Below, piece after piece: positions 13,201 to 22,547 of a stretch of DNA of 64,000 bases. The stretch lies in the NCBI GenBank assembly GCA_030674185.1, contig CM060312.1, forward strand, positions 24,610,961-24,674,960. Direction: 5' to 3'. Every line of letters starts with the position of its first letter. Position 1 is the stretch's first letter. The translations under genes and the position numbers were made by a program. Source of the stretch: Monoplex corrugatus (taxonomy: Eukaryota; Mollusca; Gastropoda; Littorinimorpha; Ranellidae). The notes below the pieces were generated by a model that did no database searches, had not been told where the DNA came from, and saw nothing but the letters and a program-made list of their open reading frames with translations.

Positions 13201-14917
13201 ATAAGCTTGAACTATGTTCAAAACAGCATATTTGGTATTTATTTTGACAGTGAGAAATCTGTCATTAATTGGATTATAGCTTTTCAGAGCTCCAGCATGC
13301 TTTTTGTCCAGCACAATTGCTACTCCTCTTGAGCCACCTTTTTCATTTCCACTATATACAACTGTATGCTCTCCTACAGTAAAAAGTCCCTGCCCACTCC
13401 ATCTAACCTCACAGAGCCCTGTTATGTTCATCTTGCTCCTTTCTAATTCTTTGACTAGTAGGTAGAGCTTTCCTAATTCTAACATAGTCTGTACATTCCA
13501 TGTCCCTATATTCAAATCCTTTTTTTGCATTTTTTTCTTTTTGTGATTTTGCATTTTTGAGGAGTTTCTACATGTCCGCTTCCAATAACCTCCGTCGGGT
13601 AATCCATTACCGTCATCACAGCTACCTTTCACAGACACGGACTCTCCCTCCCCAGTAGCCATTGAGTTCAGGTCCCCCCTGGGGGACTCAGAGGACACAG
13701 AACTATAACGTTTTCCATTTTGTAAGTTCATCATATGCAATAATTAGCAAAAGTACAAGCAAGTAGTTTGCGGGTGCCTTCTTGCCGCGCAGTGCACTTA
13801 CAGTGCTGAGATCCTGACCATTGTTCCTTCGAAGAAATCATCTGCTCAAGACATTGAAAAAGAAGCCATATATGAAAAGTGTATCTTCTTTACCCTCTTT
13901 TTCACCCATCCCCTGCTGCCAGGACTTGTTTGTATGCACCCCTTAGTCTGGCCCCTCCCCCAGCGACCTGTCCGGCTTGCTTGAAGCTGCCAGGGCTCAC
14001 GAAGTCCCCGCCGGCATAGCTCCTGGGATCGTAAGGACACACAAGCTCCCCCGCCACAACAAGGCTGATGCAATTGGAGGGAGAAAAAATTAGATAGCAG
14101 GGAAAAATTACTTCTTAGTTGCGGATTTACATTGAACAGAGGCAGTACTACTTGCTCAGTATTCACATACACATACACACACACGTACACTCAATAACAC
14201 GTGCATTTGTGTATACATACATGCACACATGCACACACGCATACTCACACTTATGCACATACACATGTATGCATACACACATGCGCGCGCACACACATAC
14301 ACACACACTCTCTCTCTCTCTTAAACTTTTTACCTTCAGATATGTTGTGATGCCAGTCAGTATCCCTTCAAAACAAAAGATTTCTTCATTTTGTTTGTTA
14401 TGACAAGGGAAAGAAACACACTTGATAATTAACAAAATGTGTGAAAATACGTAGTCCGTACTGATGGCAGTCTGTTGTCAAGTTGTTGACTCAGATATAT
14501 AAAAGCCCTTACAAGATTATCAGTCAGAAAAGAGCAGGGAAGAACATTCATGCTTTAAAATGATTTGATCCTCACCAGAACTGACCAATCATTGAGTGTA
14601 TTACTTGCAGAAGGATAATTTCATTTTTATAAAGGATAGTGGAGGCTGGTATGATACATTTCCAAATCTCAAGGTAATATGCGTGATGGATGTTATGTCT
14701 TCAGGAGAAGCAGCACCAGGAGGACCTGAAGATGTTGCGGGAGAGGCTGGACCACCTGGACAACTTGCAGGCTGCTCAGCTGGAAGAGCTCACCTCCATC
14801 GCTCATTCCACACTCATCGGCTCAGAGGTGGAGCAGCACCTGCAGCACGACTCACCTAATACCACCCTTGAAAAGCATGACCCTGAAAAACCCTCTTTCT
14901 CCTTCATCGCTTCTTGA
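405..14917 (+). CDS. CEP83: CEP83 (CCDC41), last four coding exons, 5' part outside window
   Basis: Exons 405-641, 1620-1720, 3772-3973 and 14705-14917 join in phase (0, then 2, then 0) into about 208 residues ending in a stop. CEP83 is a coiled-coil protein of centriole distal appendages needed for docking the mother centriole to membrane at the start of ciliogenesis (family knowledge). The match rests on the C-terminus: the segment VPAEQYARLKKQWKDLYRRH followed by EFRTIIL parallels a conserved CEP83 stretch, and EKQHQEDLKMLRERL with LEELTS parallels the human C-terminal helix. The first two exons are heptad-like and Glu/Lys/Gln-rich. All junctions are GT-AG. The snail protein runs about 30 residues past the human end. 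The last intron (3974-14704) carries an antisense full-length LINE. N-terminal exons lie upstream of base 1. Confidence 0.88.
642..1619 (+). other. CEP83 intron
   Basis: AT-rich intron with no gene or element recognised except the (TG)n tract 1580-1612 that forms the 3' splice-site region. Confidence 0.6.
1620..1720 (+). CDS. CEP83: CEP83 exon, coiled coil
   Basis: A 101 nt exon encoding LKKKYSRVTEHLRDKVQVLQ and a further coiled-coil segment, with donor gtaagt at 1721. It ends with two bases of a Gln codon, completed by the G that opens the next exon. Its acceptor tract is a (TG)n microsatellite (1580-1612) running directly into gtggcag. Confidence 0.85.
1990..2440 (-). mobile_element. RTE-type LINE 3' fragment, decayed
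   Basis: The - strand encodes the C-terminal zone of the same LINE group as the full element at 10605-14084: EMWFYRRLLRIKWTDQRPN, then KRRLQYIGH, then GRPP, ending SRSGDTDR before a stop at 1999. The end beyond the stop (cctgtcactg-like and ggtgag units) matches the full element's 3' terminus. The 5' side breaks up near 2440 with a frame change. It lies antisense in a CEP83 intron. Confidence 0.75.
2640..2730. repeat. Two-copy tandem duplication, about 35 bp
   Basis: The segment with ttgaagaaatttctccctcc and agtcataactgaaat occurs twice in a row with one base difference. Confidence 0.7.
2795..3310 (+). mobile_element. CR1/L2-like LINE fragment (reverse transcriptase), decayed
   Basis: Broken + strand frames read LPFLSKVLKHIVFSQL, then HSAGTALLKVVNDLLQASDN, then LSQLDLSAALDTSDHDIM, the fingers and first palm region of CR1/L2-type reverse transcriptase. 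Frameshifts and stops interrupt it and the YADD motif is lost. It lies within a CEP83 intron. Confidence 0.7.
3772..3973 (+). CDS. CEP83: CEP83 exon, conserved C-terminal segment
   Basis: Acceptor gtgccttag, donor gtgagt. It encodes KCVPAEQYARLKKQWKDLYR then RHQEFRTIILGYLP, the best-conserved part of the match to vertebrate CEP83, followed by a less conserved linker ending SFMEQEM. It is clearly GC-richer than the surrounding intron. Confidence 0.9.
4936..5018. repeat. Two-copy tandem duplication, about 42 bp
   Basis: ttctgcaagtatatgaacag plus atgaaaagatgtttctttt occurs twice head to tail. Confidence 0.8.
5030..5560 (+). mobile_element. CR1/L2-like LINE C-terminal fragment, decayed
   Basis: Frames of this segment echo the conserved C-terminus of CR1/L2 ORF2 seen intact at 41.5 kb: a block like LHRFPVKTRIDYRIAML (compare LHWLPVRKRIDYKLSLL), then RSFSV, and a final region resembling SLSKNTSKHISF. 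Several stops are present. It is separated from the 2.8-3.3 kb fragment by a CEP83 exon, so it is probably a separate insertion. Confidence 0.6.
6069..6222. repeat. (ATT)n microsatellite
   Basis: About 150 bp of tat/att triplets with a few interruptions; the Tyr/Ile/Leu-only frames across it are artefacts. Confidence 0.95.
6513..6912. repeat. (CA)n compound microsatellite, about 400 bp
   Basis: Imperfect CA repeats with ACGC, ACAG and ACAT variants, one of the longest in the window. His/Thr and Cys/Val open frames through it are not genes. Confidence 0.95.
7370..7452 (+). mobile_element. Probable non-LTR element 3' end with TTCTGA tail
   Basis: A short pairing block (ccccttcaaatggggc), then ctgaataaa, then TTCTGA repeated three times. 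A short 3' tandem tail after an AATAAA-like motif is typical of LINE ends. No coding part was recognised upstream. Confidence 0.4.
8238..8292. repeat. Two-copy tandem duplication, 25 bp
   Basis: gtgtttcttgatgtacttgg plus taaa/taaa occurs twice adjacent. Confidence 0.8.
8847..9264 (+). mobile_element. tRNA-derived SINE, family A
   Basis: The 5' part resembles a tRNA: an A-box-like gtgatagtcaagtgggtagg and a B-box-like gagtttgaacc about 40 bp later. The body (gcctaaa, catgcagaacatcaaatatg, aaagatcctgtaa, tcatggaagcatgaaaat) recurs at 32.7, 37.7, 45.4, 52.9 and 55.1 kb. A stretch containing aaagatcctgtaagttacat is duplicated in tandem (about 52 bp period, 9027 and 9079). Confidence 0.7.
9265..9441. 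mobile_element. piggyBac-like MITE, near-palindromic family
   Basis: Left end taaccctaagagtcccacac, right end ggattcaaagggttaa, with an inner palindrome ccaccagcttcctgcagg and aagctggtggat. The right flank is TTAA and the left GTAA. Same family as 29953-30123, 30199-30300, 31638-31744 and 63561 onward. Confidence 0.6.
10157..10256. repeat. (TG)n microsatellite with CGTG variants
   Basis: Uninterrupted TG, then a GGGG break and (TGCG)n variants. Confidence 0.95.
10605..14084 (-). mobile_element. Full-length RTE-type LINE with target-site duplication
   Basis: The element runs antisense to CEP83. It is flanked by direct repeats aaaaattagat at 10594-10604 and 14085-14095 (11/11). It has a 5' leader of about 340 nt (13741-14084, GC-rich), one ORF (10615-13740) and a very short 3' end with ggtgagac-type units. 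The same 3' terminus occurs at 34538 and near 1990. Exact TSDs at both ends and an open ORF indicate a recent, complete insertion. Clade assignment (RTE/BovB-like, often mis-annotated as craniofacial development protein 2) is by recognition of ORF style. Confidence 0.9.
10615..13740 (-). CDS. LINE ORF2p: AP endonuclease plus reverse transcriptase, intact
   Basis: A 1041-residue retrotransposon protein that nicks target DNA and reverse-transcribes its own RNA. Endonuclease, residues about 75-315: GTWNVQTM (79-86), CEVRW (110-114), GDFNAKVG (215-222) and a terminal DTDH (308-311), the expected Asn, Glu, Asp/Asn and Asp-His catalytic positions. Reverse transcriptase, about 530-800: FIDYSKAFDSV (676-686), GVRQGCILSP (734-743) and YADDT (776-780) supply the palm aspartates. 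The C-terminal region has ELWFYRRLLRVKWTDRRSN and a basic GKRNRGRPP motif. There are no internal stops or frameshifts. The start is the first ATG in frame; the first 70 residues are low-complexity and the true start could be later. Confidence 0.92.
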   Translation of the reverse strand: MHMMNLQNGKRYSSVSSESPRGDLNSMATGEGESVSVKGSCDDGNGLPDGGYWKRTCRNSSKMQNHKKKKMQKKDLNIGTWNVQTMLELGKLYLLVKELERSKMNITGLCEVRWSGQGLFTVGEHTVVYSGNEKGGSRGVAIVLDKKHAGALKSYNPINDRFLTVKINTKYAVLNIVQAYAPTSTSSEEEIENFYNDLQTIRDKIPKKEICIVMGDFNAKVGEGADTECGIGPYGLGERNERGDMLALFCQANEMNITNTFFQQPLRRRYTWISPGDRCRNQIDYIIIDRSWKSTVLNAKTKPGTDCDTDHILVTTKLRMKILKKPKTKSTPKFDISKLENPELALEFSIETSNRFLKLLEVWDENDSYPDEIWTDIKNTLTKISEEKLGKEEKRKKAKPYISQEVIDLAEKKSQARKQGEREKYSALKREIKSKVRRDKANWLAQECSKINEHNENRKSRELFKQIKKVKKTNFKATNQCINNKDGHTLTEPDDVLDRWNEYGTSLFGKPDSHENNLEPNLELIPGDTEPEPLLSEVESAIKDLKCRKSPGLDNIPGELLKHSGDGGLKVMHHLCCKIWKTCQWPTDWKLQEFVMLHKSGNVKDCNNYRTIALISHASKILLIIILNRLKPKVEEELSDCQAGYRKNRGTIDMLFVLQILIEKIRNTDQEMFIVFIDYSKAFDSVIRQSLFHFMIKMGFPRHLVSLIASLYNDQKATIRWNNQNCKFFNITKGVRQGCILSPNLFSIYTEHIMREADIEDMGVNIGGRNLSNLRYADDTGLLADNITGSRRILYRVDRVGKAAGLDLNSKKTKVMHVAGKYNTRQDQIMLNQVPLENVKDFRYLGSVKTHDGTCSKDIKTRIGMAKNSMVQLNNIWKDHSLTADLKIKLLKCLVWPVMLYGCEAWTMKKEDERRVEAAELWFYRRLLRVKWTDRRSNESILNELGTTRKLLVLIQRRKLKYVGHAIRNERTDLMSTVLQGKVEGKRNRGRPPASLARNITNISGKKLQEVVRLSQDRECWRQLVRTSCAAANTVPGDADR
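14155..14325. repeat. Imperfect (CA)n/(CT)n microsatellite
   Basis: ACAC, ATGC and TCTC tracts just upstream of the last CEP83 exon. Confidence 0.85.
14705..14917 (+). CDS. CEP83: CEP83 terminal coding exon
   Basis: Acceptor gtcttcag; 70 codons plus TGA. It begins EKQHQEDLKMLRERLDHLDN, continues LQAAQLEELTS and ends with a tail SFSFIAS. The first half matches the human CEP83 C-terminal helix; the polar tail has no human counterpart. Confidence 0.88.
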   Translation, partial: EKQHQEDLKMLRERLDHLDNLQAAQLEELTSIAHSTLIGSEVEQHLQHDSPNTTLEKHDPEKPSFSFIAS

Positions 14918-15373
14918 TTTCTCCTGTTGTCTCACAGTGCATGCTTCATGCTTTAGTGTTCTGGTTTACTTTGTTTATTATTGTTAACAGCAAAGAAATC
15001 TCTCAACTTCAAACCTCAGTGGTGGCACCATCACAGATTGTCAACCTCCTTACGAGGCCTTCTTCATATGGAGTAAACAGTTTCTATTGCATCCACCTGA
15101 AGAAGATTGTGCAAGGAGGCTGAAAATGTATGGCAATGCTAACCAGTGAGAGACTTGAATTTGAGAAACATTTTCATTGTTTTTAAGTACAAGAGCAAGA
15201 AACAATCTTAATCCCAGTTGGTTTTGGGGGATTTACCTCTCTTGTGGGAAAGAACGTGATTTGACCTTCTTTTCTCTTTTTTCCTGTTGACACGTTCTAC
15301 TGGTTACTATTTATCTTGTTTCTTATCTCTTTAAAGCATGGCTGTTATGGTTTGTTTTTTTACATCTCTCTTT

Positions 15374-15460
15374 AACCAGAAAAAACACGAAAGAAGAATA
15401 TGAAAGCGTATTTAATACAACAATACGCGTTCTTATTCTTCTTTCATGTTTTTTCTGGTT
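15374..15460 (+). repeat. Long near-perfect hairpin, 39 bp arms
   Basis: Arms 15374-15412 and 15422-15460 are inverted repeats matching at 36 of 39 positions with no bulge; the loop is 9 nt. It lies about 460 nt past the CEP83 stop and upstream of the first AATAAA, so probably inside the 3' UTR. Confidence 0.85.
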
Positions 15461-15628
15461 CCTGTTTGCTTGAACGCGGGCAGTCACATTTGTTTTGGAT
15501 TTCATCTTCCTTTAAGTTTTCCGCTGTAATTTACAATATCATTTGGTGATCTACAATATCATTTGGCATGAAATCTCAAATACATATTTCTATTCAAGGA
15601 AAAAACACAAAACCTACCAAGGAATAAT

Positions 15629-15634
15629 AATAAA
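15629..15634 (+). promoter_or_regulatory. Candidate CEP83 polyadenylation signal
   Basis: AATAAA about 710 nt after the CEP83 stop, and the first I noticed downstream of it. A cleavage site cannot be confirmed without transcript data. Confidence 0.3.
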
Positions 15635-16334
15635 TTTTGTTCTCTTTTTGGGGTGAAAAAAGTTTTAGTGTAGGCTCTATGTAGGCATACGCATTTGTAA
15701 AAGATTTGTCAACTATTTTTGGATGGATATTTTCCAAGTGTGATCTTTATAGTAAGAAATGTTCTGTTTTTGTTCATAGAGTATGGTTGAGTCAGTGCCA
15801 GTTTGTGTTCTGACATTGTTCAACTGTTTATGGATTCTTTACCAAGTTTGCTCACTTGTCTCTGTGGTTTCTTTTTTTTTTTTTCACCTTTCTGTTGAGA
15901 CACACTCTCATTAAACTGTCTGGGGCATGGCATGACTTTTCATTTCTCCCTGCTCTTGTCTTTGGGACACACACCTGTTGTATATATGTTTTTAAACTGT
16001 TGTATGCATGAACAGCCTGCATGGCCTTTTCCCTCCTGCTGCTTTCCCATAATAACCCTCCCCATCCCCAATTTTCCATGCTCAGTCCCAGTACAGAAAT
16101 ACATATTGCCATGTATTTTGTTATATATTGCATGTTATCTGCACTAACTTAACGTGGTATCCTTTCTGGAAATGGGTTTTAATTTCATGCTGTATATACT
16201 CTGTGTCTTCTTTCAGTGGATGATACATGTATGTAAGCCTGTGCACATGGGATATGGAATGTGTATTTGGATGTGCTCCACTTGTGTGTGTCTGGCATTG
16301 CATGAGGGAATGTTTGTATAAGTTGTGTTTATCC

Positions 16335-16400
16335 TCTCACTCCTTTACTGCCTACTCACTAACTTTCTGCAGTAAGCTAGTGGATAGGCTGAAGGGGTGA
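16335..16400. repeat. Diverged copy of the palindromic MITE motif
   Basis: ctcactcctttactgcctac with tttctgcagtaagctagtgg and ataggctgaaggggtgaaagg: the same inverted unit (agct-gtggataggg-tgaagg) as the MITE family, without clear TTAA ends. Confidence 0.5.
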
Positions 16401-16744
16401 AAGGATTTTCTTTGCAAAATTGAGACTGCAATGTATTATTCTATGTGTATTTATTGTAACATTTTACATGTTTTGTATGACGCTTAACACAGTCATTGAT
16501 CTATGTTTAAGGATGGACCAGAACTTTACAAAGGTACATGAATTTACAAAGACATGTGAAGTTTTTTTTTAAATCAAATTTCATTTTTTTGTTTGTTAAA
16601 TATTTACTTTTTGTCTTCTTGTTTATTTGCTGACTATTTAAGTAGCTGGAAGGGCTAGACTATTTAAATAGCTAGAAGGGGGTATGTGAAAAGAAAAAAA
16701 GAATATGTCAAAACATTTAGCTGCCATATCGGCAGTAATTAGAA

Positions 16745-17100
16745 TGACTAAATGAACCACAGTGATTCAACAGATTTTGGAGTGTATTTAAGAAAGATTC
16801 ATCGCATTCAGACAATTCAGTATATGCTCCACCCAAATCTGTCGGCAGATTTCTGATGGTCTTCCTGAACCTGTATAAAACCCTACATGTAGGCAAAGTC
16901 TTACAATGGGAAGTGGAGGGGGGGAAGGGGGGCGAAAGACCTACGAAACACTGAGAAAATGGAGCTGAGTTCATCAGAATGATGGAAACATTAAGATGAG
17001 GGGCAAACAGAGCTATTTTTGATATTGCAGGCTGAGATTGAACTTGACATATCAGATCTCGAGTCTGTGACTGTCAAATGAACCAGCTAGCCCACATAAA
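16745..17100 (-). mobile_element. tRNA-derived SINE, family B
   Basis: Read on -, it starts with an A-box-like gggctagctggttcatttg and a B-box-like aagttcaatctc, followed by a body shared with 30640-31075, 34340-34820 and 54595-54905 (catcaga/aatgatgg, aaatctg-c-gcag, gactcgcattcagacaatt-like). Confidence 0.65.
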
Positions 17101-17379
17101 CCAATGAATACATGAATCTTGACATCATTCTCACTGTTATACTTTTCATCTCTCCCTGTTCTCATCTGAATGAAATGGGTTTTATTTCGATTAGTTCTTG
17201 CACATATTAAAAAGGCTGAAAAACAACAACAACAACAACCAATTCATAAAGAATTGGAATCCCTGCTGCATTTTTTTATGGCATTAGGATGGGATGAGGT
17301 GTATGAACTGAATACAGTCTGGTATTGCCTTTCATTGACAAGTAGCTGTGTTTTAATCACTATACATTGCAGTATATAT

Positions 17380-17466
17380 ATCCACTGCTGTCACGTTTTC
17401 GTGAACTGCTTGGGGCTCATAAGAGATGCAGACACTGTACAAATAATCATTATTGTTATTATTACA
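17380..17466 (+). repeat. Repeat end with ATT tail
   Basis: gtgaactgcttggggctcat, then acactgtacaaataatcatt, then ATT/GTT triplets: the look of a LINE or SINE 3' end with a trinucleotide tail. Family not identified. Confidence 0.35.
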
Positions 17467-17644
17467 TAAGGAGATTGACTTTTTTGATGTAAGATGACCT
17501 ATACACTTGCCACTTTAAGGGAGTGTGTAAAAAAGAACAGTGGAAATAGCACAAGCAGGACAAATGTATTTCAGTAAAGGCACACCTCGTTTTGTCTCTG
17601 CTCAGCATGTAAATTTCTGTTATTTGGGAAGGGCTTTTATTTCT

Positions 17645-17870
17645 TGGAGGCCTGGCTGGCGTAGAGCATTTGCCTTTCAGGCTACCTGATGAGTGCGACT
17701 CATGCTCGTGGAATTTTATTTGTGTGTGTGGCCTTTATCTGTCCAACTGTGAATGGGTACCTGCCTTTCTTCAAAGTTGAAAAGAAAGGTGAAATGGAGA
17801 GGAGATGGGTGCCACTATCTTAATGCTGGCCTTGAAGAAAGTTCAGGTCTCTGCTACCTCACTCCCTTAT
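17645..17870 (+). mobile_element. tRNA-derived SINE-like repeat, family F
   Basis: Begins with a tRNA-like stretch (ggcctggctggcgtagagca, then ctaccTgatgagtgcgactc) followed by a body with gggtacctgcctttc. Only one copy was seen, so the call rests on the tRNA-like head. Confidence 0.4.
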
Positions 17871-18025
17871 GATGTCAGGATTATGAGATGACTGTTTGTG
17901 TTGATTCTCTTGTTGGAATCCCACAACAGAAAATCCAACAGATCCTGTTTCTAGTAGCTGTGTGCTGTAGTTTGCATTTAAGGGAAATCCAGCTTGATCC
18001 ATTCTTTGATGCTGTTGGCCCATTT

Positions 18026-18026
<1 letters not shown>

Positions 18027-18118
<92 letters not shown>
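18027..18118. repeat. (TG)n microsatellite
   Basis: About 90 bp of TG. Confidence 0.95.
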
Positions 18119-18121
<3 letters not shown>

Positions 18122-20023
18122 GGTGTGAGTGTATTTGAAGGACCATTGAAAAAAAGAAAGATAATTAAAGACTGCCACTGCCCTTCCCAAAACTGAAAAC
18201 GGATGACCATGCCGTTTCGTACATTTGTTTGAAGACAAAGCTGTGTTGCCATCTGTTGATACATGAATATTTATCGACTGCCTGTTTCTCTGACTTCAAA
18301 GTGGATGACACTGTAGTGTGATGGTGTGATCGCCCTGAGGAAGGAAAGCATCACAAATTTTACATGGTAAACCTGTTGTGCCAGAAAGGAAATAGAATAA
18401 ACTCAGGAAATGCAGTAGGTCTCCAGTAAATGGATATTGTAATCACATTTCAAAAACGAGTTCAAAAAGGAGAAATGTGTTACACTGCTACCAGATGTAT
18501 TTTGTTTTTCCTTTATATTTCAATGAAGATGTCACAAGGTTGAGATTGAATTAGGTAAACGCAAAGGGTTAGATAGGAAAGGCATACTATGTAAGTTTTA
18601 TGCAGTAAAAAATACAGCTGTTGTTTATTGACCAGGTAAATGAGAGGTTCATTTTTCTTTCATTGTGTATTGAGTCTTGAAATTCTTTTATGTTTATGTT
18701 CAGCTTTTTTGTGCTTTATTATTGAACTAAAGTTTGCTTTATCTATATTGACATAATTTTCTGTGTCCAAGATTTCATGTTTTTGTTGATTTCTTTATTT
18801 CTTTATTGCTTTTTTTTTCCCTTTGCACCTTGCATGATAATTTATCCAGAAGCACAATGGCTTTGGTGTTGATGGATATGGTTGTTTTATATCATTACTA
18901 GCTGTACTCAAGTTCTGATTTGTATAATTATCTCCACTACCTCAGGAAATGTTTATCATAACATGAATATTCTTAGTTTGTTGTGTGACGTTTTTAGTTG
19001 GATCTGTTAAACATTAAATCTGTTTCACATTCAAAGTTTCAGTCTTTTTTTGTTTTGTTTTGTTTTGAGGAAATTGTCTCTATTATCATATTTCTCACAG
19101 TGTATATCATAAAACTGAAATCTGTTTGGGTGTTAATGTAGCTCCTATAGACTTCATACATGAGTCGAAAGAACAAACTGAAGTTTGGCAGAACAAGTTG
19201 AGGTGTTTAGTCTGCTATGGGGACGAACAGAAGTGTTTAGTGTCAATGTAAATAATTAACTGAATGTGTGACAGAGCATTGCCATTGAGAGAGGTTAGTT
19301 TACGTTGTATTTTGCTGTAATCGTCAGTTCAGAAAGTGAAACTGGTAAAATGCTTTTGGTTTTTGACATTTTGTCTGTATATAAAGATACAAAAGACTAG
19401 AGAAGGAGGAGAAAGAGAGAGAAAGAAAAATTGTTTCCAGCCTTGTCCCCCCTATGATTGCATCATGGGAGGCAAGAGAGAAATAGCATTAATTTGTTGT
19501 TGTTTTTTTCCACTTCATTCTGGTGCCTGCTCCTCTTAATTCACCATTGAATGTTCTGGATCATTTATATTTTCACCCATCATATTATGAGTACTTGGAT
19601 GCTTCATGCCTTGTTTTATCTTATTACCACTTTAATATCCTTTTGTATACTGTTGTTTGGTAATAGAGGATTTATTCGCCTTGTTTGTTGTTTCATAATA
19701 TTTACATGTAAATATGTTCCTCTTTTTTTTTTTAACCTATATTTACAGCCTGTGATATGAACAAAATAATCTCATGTCATTGAAGTATGGTATACAGTAG
19801 TAAAATATTGTATGATAGTTATCATAAACTATTCTTGTATTGTTGATACTGATCACAAAGTATGCAGTAGTACCTTTTTATAAGGTAATCTTGTGTAATA
19901 GTTCTGAAATAATTTTGTCTAATTGCGTGTTTCTCACCATAAACACATTCAGTTAGACTTGTAGCCAATGGACACGAGAGTCTTCTCCTGGCATGCTTTC
20001 TGAACTTTTGACTGGAAGCAGAA

Positions 20024-20185
20024 GTGTTTTTTTTTTTTTTATTTGATTTTATTTTATTTTATATTATTTTATTTTATTATTATTTTTTTATCTATTCATT
20101 CATCTGTTTATTTATTTATTTGTTTATGTATTTGTTTGTTTTATTATTTGTTTATTTATTTATTTATGTATTTATTTATTTAGTC
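20024..20185. repeat. T-run followed by (TTTA)n
   Basis: T16 then TTTA/TTTG/TATT tetranucleotides; the hydrophobic frame across it is an artefact. Confidence 0.9.
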
Positions 20186-20189
20186 AATG

Positions 20190-20350
20190 CCAGGGGCATA
20201 TCCTTAGATTATGTGCGCACATGCATTGATATGTGTGCTTAGTTTTCTTTTCCAGCTTTTTTTCCCAACCAGATGTTATGTTTTGAAATTGTTATAGCCC
20301 TGATATGGCTCTGTGCAGTTGGCTGGGCTCTAAACAATAATAATAAGAAT
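20190..20350 (+). repeat. Interspersed repeat G, 3' part
   Basis: Contains caatgccaggggcatatcct, agattatg, tgatatggctctgtgcagtt and ggctgggctctaaacaataa: the same 3' end as 24690-24785, 53155-53530 and 57215-57595, ending in an AATAAT-type tail. Confidence 0.65.
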
Positions 20351-21221
20351 TTATGTATTTATTTATTTATGTATTTAGTTACAGTGGATTTATCATATGA
20401 AATTCAGGCTGTTCTGCCTGGGGAGAGCGTGTTGCCGCAGCACAGTACCTCCCATTTTTCTTACTTTTTTCTATGTATGTGTATATTTTCATTTATCTGT
20501 GAAAGTGGATTTTGACATAGATAATTTTGCCAGGGATCATTGTGTACTTTGTACATAATGTACATGGGACTTTGGTTTATCATCTCATCTGAAAGATTAG
20601 TACCTTTGCCGCCACTTCAGGTATGTGGAGGGGGGTGGGGGGGGGGGGAGAAAAAATCCTTGTCTGATACTTGGTTTGATCTCCTTGTCTGATAGATGAT
20701 TTGAGCTCTGATTTCTTGTGTCCTTGGCAGATGTTTTATTCATGAGGCCACATACTCATGTTGTTAATGTGAAAATAATTATATATGTCATGTAGACTTT
20801 GGGGTGAATGAGGGACAAGAGTTCTGTGAAGCAACTGAAATTTCAGTGTCAGTGCGTTTTGTCAGGATGCTGTTCAATCACCCAGATTAGTCTTTATGCA
20901 TGAACACCACTAATGCCATGTGATAGGAAACTTCAAAGTTATGAGATATAGAAAGTGAAGACAGGAACAAAGGTGGACAAAGGTCTGTCTTTATTGCTGC
21001 AGTTTTATTCATACTGTCTGTACTCCATGTTACTATTTATGTAAATATCGATTTGTTATTTGGGATCCTTATTTTCAAGCTTGTGGATAAAATCCAAATG
21101 ACCCTGCTGCTTCTGTTAGTATCAAAACATTTTGATACTCCCTTTGTTTTCTGAAATTGTCATTCTCCAGAGACACTAAATGAGCTTGATCTGTTCCTTT
21201 GTTGTTAGTAGCTACACATTT

Positions 21222-21265
21222 AGATAAAGCAGGAAGCAGGTGGATAGGGTGAAGGAGTGAAAGTA
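21222..21265. repeat. Half-unit of the palindromic MITE motif
   Basis: aggaagcaggtggatagggt gaaggagtgaaag, a single half-palindrome without partner. Confidence 0.5.
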
Positions 21266-21949
21266 TTAGCCAACAGGCCAGTCTGAGATGCCTGTCTGTA
21301 TGGATATTTTTTCTGTTTATGGAAGATCATTCATTCATTTAAGCCCTGGCAACTGTCAAGGGCCATGACAAGGTTGTCATCATATTACCAACTGAAGTCA
21401 AAGATAAAAAACCGAAGTCTAAGATTAAAATAAAGTTTCAAAAGTGTCAGCTTCAAATTAAGGAACACATCGAGATTTTCACCACATTAGAATCATATCA
21501 GTCGGTGTATAAAAACAAACTAAACATATTCAGAGCCAAACCAGTTAGAAGTCTATCTAATCAGAGTTGTGCTTACTGATGGATAGATTTTAAATGATAC
21601 GATTCTTTGTTCATTATAAATCTAGATTTTGCTGGTATAGGCAAGAAATGAAGATCCTTGCCCCTTTGATACAGATGACATGATACCTTGTTCATTATAA
21701 ATGTTGTTGTTCTTGCAGGTATGACAAGAACTGATGAACCTTGCCTCTATCAAGGACTGGAATCAGAGTTTTCCAAAATGCAATACCCCACCTAAGTATG
21801 GACAGTATTCACCATGTTTCACATGCTGTATATACTAGCAATTGGACATGGTAAAGCCGAAAGGGGGAAATTTCTTCTTCTTATGTGTTTAAACACAACC
21901 ATGTCTCAAATGGTCAGTTCTGTGGTCTGAATGAAAATGTAGTCAAGAA

Positions 21950-22033
21950 AGGGAAGTGATTGAGAGAGGGAAGTGATACTGCATAGCGATATCAGTGAGA
22001 GAGGGAAGTGGTATTGCATTGTGATATCAGTGT
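21950..22033. repeat. Tandem duplication, about 43 bp
   Basis: gagagagggaagtgatactg catagcgatatcagt is followed by a diverged second copy, with a partial third before it. Confidence 0.65.
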
Positions 22034-22547
22034 GAAAGGAAAGCGGAAAATAGTGTGGAAGGCTCTATATATTTGCAAGGTCTGGAACGTTGTGTGATAA
22101 TGGGAGAATGAAGATTTGCCCCAAACTCAAGAAATTTTGCCTCAGACTCAAGAGATTTGAAGTATTATAATATGGAGCAGCTGTTGGGATGCGGCAGTGT
22201 TACTTCAAATTATGACTTGATAAGTATTAACATTAACCTTATGCTAACGCTGATTCAGTTTTTATAGTTGCAGGAATGCAATAGATTAGCATTTGTTATC
22301 AGATGTGTCTTATTTATTCTTCATTTTATACTGATAGAGTTTAACCATCTATTAAAAATTGTTCATGTTACAGTTACATGGCTTTTGTTGTGCAAATGCT
22401 TGTAAGAAAGAGAGAAGAAGAAAGTTTGGGAGATGGAGACGGAGGAAGATGGAAGGGTATAACACATGATTCAGTTTTAGTACAACATAGAATGTGGCTG
22501 GAAAACAGTTTTTCCTCAAGTGAAAATTTTCTTTGACCAGTCAGAGC

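Larger units (their letters stand above)
3974..14704 (+). other. CEP83 last intron, repeat-filled
   Basis: A 10.7 kb intron holding LINE remnants, microsatellites, a SINE-like repeat, a MITE and a full-length antisense LINE (listed separately). In 4000-4930, 7460-8230 and 9445-10150 I recognise nothing. Confidence 0.7.
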
